Both the position numbers and the translations under genes were made by a program. 64,000 nucleotides of DNA from Paraclostridium dentum (lineage in GTDB: Bacteria; Bacillota; Clostridia; Peptostreptococcales; Peptostreptococcaceae): assembly GCF_012922555.1 (NCBI RefSeq), contig NZ_WIPK01000001.1:620001-684000 (forward strand), read 5' to 3'. Under the pieces are notes generated by a model that was not told where the DNA came from, ran no database searches, and worked only from the letters and a program-made list of their open reading frames with translations. This document shows positions 55,225 to 64,000 of this stretch, piece by piece. Numbering within the stretch: position 1 is the stretch's first letter; each line of letters begins with the position of its first letter.

Positions 55225-57324
55225 ATGAAGTATATTAAACTCAACAATGAAGTAATAATCAAAGATAAAAATGGAAAATATCAACTAGAAAAAGATATAG
55301 AGGCATTAAATAGTTATTTAGATGAACACATTTATCCAAGAATGAAAAAGTTTAATACATTTGAAGAGCGATTAACTTTTTTATTAGAAAATAGCTATTA
55401 TTCAAAAGACATAATAGATAAATACTCTATAAAATTTATAAAAGAGACTTATAAGGCGATAGAAAATGAAAATTTCTCGTTTAAATCATATATGAGTGCG
55501 AATAAATTTTATCAAAATTATGCACTTAAAAGTAATGATGGAAAAGAAATATTAGAAAACTACAATGATAAAGTTTTAATAGTTGCATTAGCATTAGGAG
55601 ATGGAAATGAAGACTTAGCTTTAAATTTAGCTATAAAGCTTATAAGACAAGAATTCCAACCAGCTACACCAACATTTTTAAATGCAGGTAGACAAAGAGC
55701 TGGAGAAATGGTTTCTTGTTTTTTAATATCAGTAGAAGATAGTACAGAAGGAATATCTTATGCAGTATCTTCATCTAATCACTTATCAAAAATAGGTGGT
55801 GGAGTTGCACTGAATTTATCTAGACTTAGAGCTAGCAAGGAACCTATAAAAGATATAGATGGAGCTGCTGGAGGTGTGGTTGGAGTTGCAAAAATGTTAG
55901 AACAATCTTTTACATACTTTAATCAAATGGGAGCAAGGCAAGGAGCAGGAGCAGCTTATTTAACAGTTTTTCATCCAGATTTTGAGATGTTAATGGATAC
56001 TAAAAAAATAAATGCTGATGAAAAAATAAGATTAGCATCATTATCTTTAGGTGCAATTATACCCGATAAATTTATGGAGTTAGCGGAAAAAAATGAAATT
56101 GCATATGCTTTTTATCCTCATTCTGTTTACAAAAAATATGGAGTACACTTAGATGAAATATACATGGATGAATGGTATGACAAGTTAGTTGAAGATAATG
56201 ACATAATAAAAAAAGAAATAAATCCAAGACAAATGCTAACTAAAATAGCACAGATGCAACAAGAAAGTGGATATCCATATGTAGTATTTATAGATACAGC
56301 AAATAAAGAACATGTACTAAAAGATGTAGGCATGATAAAAATGTCAAATTTATGTTGTGAGATATTCCAATATCAGACACCTTCAGATATAAAAGGATAT
56401 GGAGGAAATAATGTATGGGGGCAAGATATAAGTTGTAATTTAGGGTCTTTAAATATAGCAAATGTTATGGATAATAAAGATATTGAATCAACAGTGAATA
56501 CAGCTATAAGAGCATTATCTTTTGTATCAGATAATACAAATATAAATGAAGTTCCAACTATAAAAAATGGAAATAAAGCATCACATGCAATAGGACTTGG
56601 AGCGATGAATTTACATGGGTATTTAGTTAGAGAAAATATACTATATACTTCTAAAGAAGCTATAGATTTTTCAAATGTATTTTTTGCTATGATACGATAT
56701 TATGCTATAAAAGCTTCTATGGAACTTTCTATAGAAAAGAAGACTACATTTGATGGATTTGAAAATTCGGAATATGCTAAAGGTATTAAAAGTAAAGTTA
56801 TTTCAAAATACTATACAGAATCTTATTTACCTAAAACAGACAAAGTAAAGTCATTATTTGAAGGTATATATATACCAACGACTAAAGACTGGGCTAATCT
56901 TTTAGATAAAGTAAAGGAAAATGGAATATATAATGCATATTTAACAGCGATAGCTCCAACACAAAGTATAAGTTATGTGCAAAATGCAACTTCAAGTATA
57001 ATGCCAATTATGGAACCTGTTGAAGTTAGAACCTATGGAGATTCTACAACTATTTATCCTATGCCATTTTTAACTAATGAAAATATGCTTTATTATCAAT
57101 CAGCATATAGAATGGATATGAAACATGTAATAGATGTTGTATCTACAGTTCAACAGCATGTTGACCAAGGAATATCTACTACACTGTTTGTAACAGATGA
57201 TAAAACAACTAGAGATATAGCTAGATATTATATATATGCATATAAAAAAGGATTGAAAAGTTTATATTACACAAGAACAAAGATGACAAGAGACACAAAT
57301 GAGTGTTTAATGTGTTCAGTATAG
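55225..57324 (+). CDS. nrdE: Ribonucleoside-diphosphate reductase, alpha subunit
   Basis: A 699-residue class I (probably Ib) reductase large subunit that makes deoxynucleotides from NDPs using a radical from the small subunit. The radical cysteine is in SNLCCEIFQY (NxCxE pattern); MVSCFLISV and ISCNLGSLNIA surround the nucleotide site, and the C-terminal redox pair is in TNECLMCSV. ATPSQSISY-like APTQSISYVQNATSSIMP is intact. The ATG at 55225 is chosen over 55183 because AAAGGTGGG (55211-55219) is its ribosome site and the NrdR boxes lie around the earlier start. It heads a two-gene operon with nrdF, ending 11 bases before it. Confidence 0.95.
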   Translation: MKYIKLNNEVIIKDKNGKYQLEKDIEALNSYLDEHIYPRMKKFNTFEERLTFLLENSYYSKDIIDKYSIKFIKETYKAIENENFSFKSYMSANKFYQNYALKSNDGKEILENYNDKVLIVALALGDGNEDLALNLAIKLIRQEFQPATPTFLNAGRQRAGEMVSCFLISVEDSTEGISYAVSSSNHLSKIGGGVALNLSRLRASKEPIKDIDGAAGGVVGVAKMLEQSFTYFNQMGARQGAGAAYLTVFHPDFEMLMDTKKINADEKIRLASLSLGAIIPDKFMELAEKNEIAYAFYPHSVYKKYGVHLDEIYMDEWYDKLVEDNDIIKKEINPRQMLTKIAQMQQESGYPYVVFIDTANKEHVLKDVGMIKMSNLCCEIFQYQTPSDIKGYGGNNVWGQDISCNLGSLNIANVMDNKDIESTVNTAIRALSFVSDNTNINEVPTIKNGNKASHAIGLGAMNLHGYLVRENILYTSKEAIDFSNVFFAMIRYYAIKASMELSIEKKTTFDGFENSEYAKGIKSKVISKYYTESYLPKTDKVKSLFEGIYIPTTKDWANLLDKVKENGIYNAYLTAIAPTQSISYVQNATSSIMPIMEPVEVRTYGDSTTIYPMPFLTNENMLYYQSAYRMDMKHVIDVVSTVQQHVDQGISTTLFVTDDKTTRDIARYYIYAYKKGLKSLYYTRTKMTRDTNECLMCSV

Positions 57325-57335
57325 GGGGATTTTAG

Positions 57336-58307
57336 ATGACATTTAAGGCAAATGCAATACACAAAGCTGTAAACTGGAATGTTGAAGATGATGGTTTTAC
57401 ACAAGCGTTTTGGGATCAAAATGTAAAACAGTTTTGGCTACCAGAAGAAATATCTGTTTCTAAGGATTTAAAAACTTGGGCAGATTTAAGTGAAAGTGAA
57501 AAAGAATTATACAAAAAAGTTTTAGCAGGACTTACATTATTAGATACAAAACAAGGAAATAATGGAGTTCCGTCTATGATGAGTTTAACTGATAACCTTC
57601 AAAGAAAAGCTGTTTTATCTTTTATGGGAACAATGGAAGAAATACATGCCAAAAGCTACTCATCTATATTTATGACACTTTTAACTACTCCTCAAATAGA
57701 GGACTTGTTTAATTGGATAGAAACAGAACCAACATTACAAAAAAAAGCTGACTTAATATTAGCTCAATACGAAAATACTAATGATCAAAGAAGTCTATAC
57801 TTATCTATGGTAACGAGTGTGTTTTTAGAAAGTTTCTTGTTCTATTCAGGATTCTTTTACCCGTTATACTTAGCTGGTCAAGGTAAGATGGTTGCAAGTG
57901 GAGAAATAATATCTTTAATACTTAGAGATGAATCTTTACATGGCAAATATATAGGGCTTTTAGCTCAAGAAATATATGATAGTTTTAACGATGAAGATAA
58001 ATTAGAGTTAAAGAACAATGTGTATAAGATATTTAAAAATTTAATGGACAATGAAATAGAGTATACAAAAAAGATTTATAACGAAAGTGGACTTGTTGAA
58101 GAAGTTATAACATTCTTACAGTATAATGCTAATAGAGCTTTAGAAAATTTAGGGTTTGATAAGTATTATGAGGTAGGAAAAATAAATCCTATAGTTTTAA
58201 ATGGATTAAGCACTGAAACTAAATCACATGATTTCTTTTCAACTAAAGGTAATGGATATCAAAAAGGAATTTATGAAGAACTAGAGGATGAGGATTTTAT
58301 TATATAG
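57336..58307 (+). CDS. nrdF: Ribonucleoside-diphosphate reductase, beta subunit
   Basis: A 323-residue radical-generating subunit with a two-metal site. All ligands are present: Asp in LLDTKQG, Glu/His in EEIHAKSYSSIF, Glu in FLESFLFYSGFF and Glu/His in RDESLHGKYIG. The radical tyrosine is four residues after the first His (HAKSY), so it is a normal Tyr type. The class is Ib by pairing with NrdE, where nrdI normally makes the Mn form; nrdI and nrdH are not adjacent here. The ribosome site GGGGG precedes the start. The operon ends at the hairpin 58313. Confidence 0.95.
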   Translation: MTFKANAIHKAVNWNVEDDGFTQAFWDQNVKQFWLPEEISVSKDLKTWADLSESEKELYKKVLAGLTLLDTKQGNNGVPSMMSLTDNLQRKAVLSFMGTMEEIHAKSYSSIFMTLLTTPQIEDLFNWIETEPTLQKKADLILAQYENTNDQRSLYLSMVTSVFLESFLFYSGFFYPLYLAGQGKMVASGEIISLILRDESLHGKYIGLLAQEIYDSFNDEDKLELKNNVYKIFKNLMDNEIEYTKKIYNESGLVEEVITFLQYNANRALENLGFDKYYEVGKINPIVLNGLSTETKSHDFFSTKGNGYQKGIYEELEDEDFII

Positions 58308-58312
58308 CAAAT

Positions 58313-58344
58313 AAAAAGATAGGTCTAATAAGATCTATCTTTTT
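58313..58344 (+). terminator. Terminator after nrdF
   Basis: AAAAAGATAGGTCT (58313-58326) and AGATCTATCTTTTT (58331-58344) pair with one G-T wobble. Confidence 0.8.
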
Positions 58345-58372
58345 ACTTTATATTGCGGAACACTTTTCTATC

Positions 58373-58393
58373 TGTTATAGTATATATATAACA
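58373..58393 (+). promoter_or_regulatory. Inverted repeat before the CPBP protease gene
   Basis: TGTTATA (58373-58379) and TATAACA (58387-58393) form a 7-bp inverted repeat about 30 bases before the CPBP start. It is a candidate operator in very AT-rich DNA, so chance is possible. Confidence 0.3.
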
Positions 58394-58421
58394 AATAGAA
58401 CTTATAAAGGAGGTTGAATTT

Positions 58422-59324
58422 ATGAAAAAAGTAAAGACTTTTTTAGCTATAACATTTATATTAACTTGGGTTATAGCGTTTGGACTTATGATACAAGATG
58501 GATATAAAAATCCATATGCTATTGTAATTATAATGGGATGCATGTTTATGCCAGCTATAGGAGTTATATTAACAACGATAATAACAAAAGGTAGTATTAA
58601 AGATGTGTGGATTAAACCAAATTTAAAGGGAAATATAAAATATTACTTAATTGCATGGCTTTTACCATTTTTACTTATAATTTTGGGAATTGTAGTATAT
58701 TACTTAGTATTCCCTGGAAACTTTGATGGAAGTATGAGTACAATGATAAATGCAACAAAAGAACAATTATCTTCAGCAGGGCAGTCAATACCAAGTGACA
58801 ATCAATTAAAAGCAATGCTATTGACTCAAATTGCTACATCTATTTTTGTAGCACCTGTAATAAACTTTATTCCATGTTTAGGTGAAGAACTTGGGTGGAG
58901 GGGATATTTACTTCCAAACTTATTAGAAAAATTCACACCACTAAAAGCAACTATCATAAGTGGAGTAATATGGGGAATATGGCATACTCCTATGATTGCT
59001 ATGGGGCATAACTATGGGCTTGGCTATCCTACTGCACCTTGGGGTGGAATATTTGCAATGACAATATTTTGTATATTTGCAGGTTCAATTCTTTCTTATG
59101 TAACATTAAAAACTAAAAGCTGTATACCAGCAGTTATATCACACGCTATGATAAATGGATTTGCAGGAACTGGAGTGCTATTTATGAAAGGCAATATATC
59201 GAATCCATTTATAGGTCCTATGCCAATGGGAATTTTAGGAGGAATAGGAATTATACTAGGTGGTTTAGTATGTTATAAAATAATATCAAAAATGAATGCT
59301 AAAGGTAAATTATATAATTATTAG
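58422..59324 (+). CDS. CPBP family intramembrane glutamic protease
   Basis: A 300-residue membrane protein with about eight helices. The catalytic pair of motifs is intact: GEELGWRGYLLP (EExxxR) and VIWGIWHTPMIAMGH (HxxxB), with a later NGFAG-containing helix (HAMINGFAGTGVLF). Members cleave peptides or prenylated substrates within the membrane (Rce1/Abi family); in Gram-positives some mature bacteriocins or provide self-immunity. No bacteriocin gene is adjacent, so the substrate is unknown. GGAGGTTG is the ribosome site. The gene is a single unit and converges with the AraC gene across a 16-bp terminator. Confidence 0.9.
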   Translation: MKKVKTFLAITFILTWVIAFGLMIQDGYKNPYAIVIIMGCMFMPAIGVILTTIITKGSIKDVWIKPNLKGNIKYYLIAWLLPFLLIILGIVVYYLVFPGNFDGSMSTMINATKEQLSSAGQSIPSDNQLKAMLLTQIATSIFVAPVINFIPCLGEELGWRGYLLPNLLEKFTPLKATIISGVIWGIWHTPMIAMGHNYGLGYPTAPWGGIFAMTIFCIFAGSILSYVTLKTKSCIPAVISHAMINGFAGTGVLFMKGNISNPFIGPMPMGILGGIGIILGGLVCYKIISKMNAKGKLYNY

Positions 59325-59337
59325 ATAAAGTGTTTTG

Positions 59338-59371
59338 AAAGTAGTATATCAAATCTTTGATATACTACTTT
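59338..59371. terminator. Bidirectional terminator, CPBP and AraC genes
   Basis: AAAGTAGTATATCAAA (59338-59353) and TTTGATATACTACTTT (59356-59371), perfect 16-bp stem; the right end abuts the AraC stop codon. Confidence 0.85.
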
Positions 59372-60193
59372 TTATTTTATAAATAAATATCTATATTCAA
59401 GAGGTGTTAAACTAAGATTTCTTTTAAAAGTCTTTGAAAAGTGTGACTGAGAAGAAAAGCCAACTAAGTTGCTAATTTCATACACGGAGTAGCTACTTTT
59501 TCTTAGTAAATCGCATGCCTTTTTTAATTTATACTCAATTAGATATTGTTGAGGGGTAGTCATCATATGCAATTTAAATATTTTATAAAAGTGGCTTCTA
59601 TCAATATTTAAAAAATCAGATATATCTGAAACAGAAATATTTTTATTAAAATTATTATCAATAAATTCCAGTGATTTAGATATATAACACTGAGATATGG
59701 ATTTTTTTTGTAAAGACAAATTTGAATGTTCACTCATAAGTAATGATAGTATTTGGTATAAGTATCCTAGTGCATTAAACAAACTATTTGAATTGCAATT
59801 TAAATACACATTTTCAAATAATTTATCGACACTATTATCTTTATTATATTTAAAAATATAATTTTCATCTGAAAAACTACATAAACTAAAAAGCTCCTTT
59901 GCTTTAGAACCATTTACACCAATCCAACGATAAACCCAAGGATTTTCATTAGTAGGATAGTAATTGTTATCTGTGTTAGGTGGTATAAAAAAACCATCCC
60001 CAGCCTTTAAATGATGTACTTGGTCTTTTATAAAAAATAAACCTTCACCTTCAATTATATAATGTATTAAATAGTAATCTATATGTTCGTACTGATAAGG
60101 GTCTCTAGGTTCGCAATACTCAAATCCGCATTCAAATATATATAACTCTGAGCTTGGTTTTAAATCTGTTGAAAAAATTCCTATTTTATTCAT
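59372..60193 (-). CDS. AraC family transcription regulator of the lacZ locus
   Basis: A 273-residue regulator with an N-terminal cupin sugar-binding domain (about 1-160; FFIKDQVHHLKAGDGFFIPPN) and a C-terminal AraC double helix-turn-helix (about 170-270) with SVSDISDFLNIDRSHFYKIFKLHMMTTPQQYL (in short SHFYKIFKLHMMTTPQQYL) and VGFSSQSHFSKTFKRNLSLTPLEYR, here SSQSHFSKTFKRNLSLTP. It is divergent from lacZ and probably activates it in response to a galactoside, through the direct repeats at 60265-60298. AAAGGATC is the ribosome site. The exact inducer is not visible. Confidence 0.9.
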   Translation of the reverse strand: MNKIGIFSTDLKPSSELYIFECGFEYCEPRDPYQYEHIDYYLIHYIIEGEGLFFIKDQVHHLKAGDGFFIPPNTDNNYYPTNENPWVYRWIGVNGSKAKELFSLCSFSDENYIFKYNKDNSVDKLFENVYLNCNSNSLFNALGYLYQILSLLMSEHSNLSLQKKSISQCYISKSLEFIDNNFNKNISVSDISDFLNIDRSHFYKIFKLHMMTTPQQYLIEYKLKKACDLLRKSSYSVYEISNLVGFSSQSHFSKTFKRNLSLTPLEYRYLFIK

Positions 60194-60264
60194 AAAGATC
60201 CTTTCTTAAAAATGTTTTCCTAATATGAATTTAAATTAAAATTATGTAAGTGTCAATTTAAAAT

Positions 60265-60298
60265 GCAACAATAATACAAATTATAGCAACATTAGAAC
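60265..60298 (+). promoter_or_regulatory. AraC-type direct repeats upstream of lacZ
   Basis: GCAACAATAATAC (60265-60277) and GCAACATTAGAAC (60286-60298) match at 10 of 13 positions, 21 bases apart, two helical turns. The second ends one base before the -35, a typical activator placement for AraC-family proteins. Confidence 0.6.
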
Positions 60299-60299
60299 A

Positions 60300-60328
60300 T
60301 TGAGACACAATTCAAAAGTGTGTATTAT
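60300..60328 (+). promoter_or_regulatory. Sigma-A promoter of lacZ
   Basis: TTGAGA (60300-60305), 17 bases, TATTAT (60323-60328). The -35 directly follows the AraC-type repeats. Confidence 0.65.
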
Positions 60329-60375
60329 AAAATTAAATAGGAAAATGATTTCTGGAAAAATAGGGGGATAACTAA

Positions 60376-63473
<3,098 letters not shown>

Positions 63474-63483
63474 GGTTAATATA

Positions 63484-63552
63484 AAATATAGTTAATCACT
63501 AAGTCTATAGAATATATATAATAAGAACTTAGTGAGTTAACTATATTTTTTT
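63484..63552 (+). terminator. Terminator between lacZ and galK
   Basis: Arms AAATATAGTTAA-TCACTAAGT (63484-63504) and ACTTAGTGAGTTAACTATATTT (63527-63548) pair with one bulged base, then a T run. galK may have its own promoter or depend on read-through. Confidence 0.7.
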
Positions 63553-63603
63553 ACCATTAACTACAAAGTTAATAGATACTACATTTAAATAGGGGGATTT
63601 AAA

Positions 63604-64000
63604 ATGAAGGAAAAAGTAACAGCTTTATTTAAAGACATTTTTGGAGAAAGAGAAAACATAAGAGTGTTTTTTTCCCCAGGAAGAGTGAATTTAATAGGAG
63701 AACATACCGATTATAATGGAGGTAATGTTTTTCCTTGTGCATTGAGCTTTGGAACTTATGGAGCAATATTTATAAGGAATGATAAAGTTATAAATATGTA
63801 TTCTAAGAACTTCGATAAATTAGGTATAATAAGTTTTAATATAGATGAATTAAAAAATGAAGACAAAGATGACTGGGCAAATTACCCTAAAGGGGTTTTA
63901 TATACATTAAAAAAACATGGGTATGAAATAGAGTGTGGATTTGATATGGTAGTATACGGAAATATTCCAAATGGAGCAGGATTATCATCGTCAGCATCTA
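63604..64000 (+). CDS. galK: Galactokinase, 3' end beyond the window
   Basis: The first 132 codons of a GHMP kinase that phosphorylates galactose for the Leloir pathway. The galactokinase signature GRVNLIGEHTDYNGG is near residue 23 and the ATP loop PNGAGLSSSAS begins near residue 121. The start follows AGGGGGA. The frame is open to the last base. It lies 130 bases after lacZ, with a terminator-like hairpin between them, so this is a galactose-release-and-use pair. Confidence 0.96.
   Translation, partial: MKEKVTALFKDIFGERENIRVFFSPGRVNLIGEHTDYNGGNVFPCALSFGTYGAIFIRNDKVINMYSKNFDKLGIISFNIDELKNEDKDDWANYPKGVLYTLKKHGYEIECGFDMVVYGNIPNGAGLSSSAS

Overview
The window comes from a very AT-rich Firmicute, most likely a Peptostreptococcaceae clostridium of the Paraclostridium/Paeniclostridium type. 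Three things point there: the strong AGA/ATA codon bias, Stickland-type amino-acid genes (glycine cleavage, ornithine cyclodeaminase, a hydroxyacyl-CoA dehydratase activase homologue), and a chromosomal cholesterol-dependent cytolysin with an intact [11 protein letters not shown] motif, as in sordellilysin and bifermentolysin. I cannot separate those two species from sequence alone. No prophage, insertion sequence, CRISPR array or rRNA was seen.

Layout. 0-7 kb: the end of a DUF2971 gene, then a tandem glycine riboswitch with terminator driving gcvT-gcvPA-gcvPB, then gltS and a Nim-like flavin protein whose promoter carries an inverted-repeat operator. 7-14 kb: a 1440-residue activase-type ATPase, a DUF4184 membrane protein and a PAS-PAS-GGDEF-HD-GYP enzyme. 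14-21.6 kb: sbcD-sbcC, then an MBOAT acyltransferase with what looks like one DHHW protein divided over two genes. 21.7-28.8 kb: a BCCT transporter, SstT, a DUF4003 protein, a GcnA-like GH20 enzyme and a patatin. 28.9-31.7 kb: initiator tRNA-Met, a pentapeptide-repeat protein, a small unknown protein and the cytolysin. 31.7-35.2 kb: a structured leader and ornithine cyclodeaminase, facing a frameshifted transporter and a small secreted protein.

35-51 kb is an envelope and stress neighbourhood: a PAS histidine kinase, two tandem YhgE/Pip proteins, a CcdA-thioredoxin fusion, a BceAB-type peptide-resistance transporter, an ECF sigma factor operon with an ABC exporter, a GNAT enzyme, and an orphan gene that is only the TM-extracellular domain-TM module of BceB. 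51-58 kb: a lysoplasmalogenase-like protein, an unknown lysine-rich protein, a pair of bPH2 (YdbS/YdbT) proteins, and nrdE-nrdF behind two NrdR-type boxes. 58-64 kb: a CPBP protease, then an AraC regulator divergent from lacZ, followed by galK cut by the window end.

The most interesting system is the bceAB operon plus the distant stand-alone BceB sensor domain. Both have the same promoter architecture (TTACA-N4-TGTAA-N5-ATGTAA-N8-RATACT with identical spacing), which suggests one unseen BceR-like regulator controls a transporter and a separate sensor or decoy. Also notable are the split DHHW pair, the ECF sigma factor overlapping a possible membrane anti-sigma gene, the structured leader before ocd, the AraC direct repeats at lacZ, and several unusually long, nearly perfect terminator hairpins.
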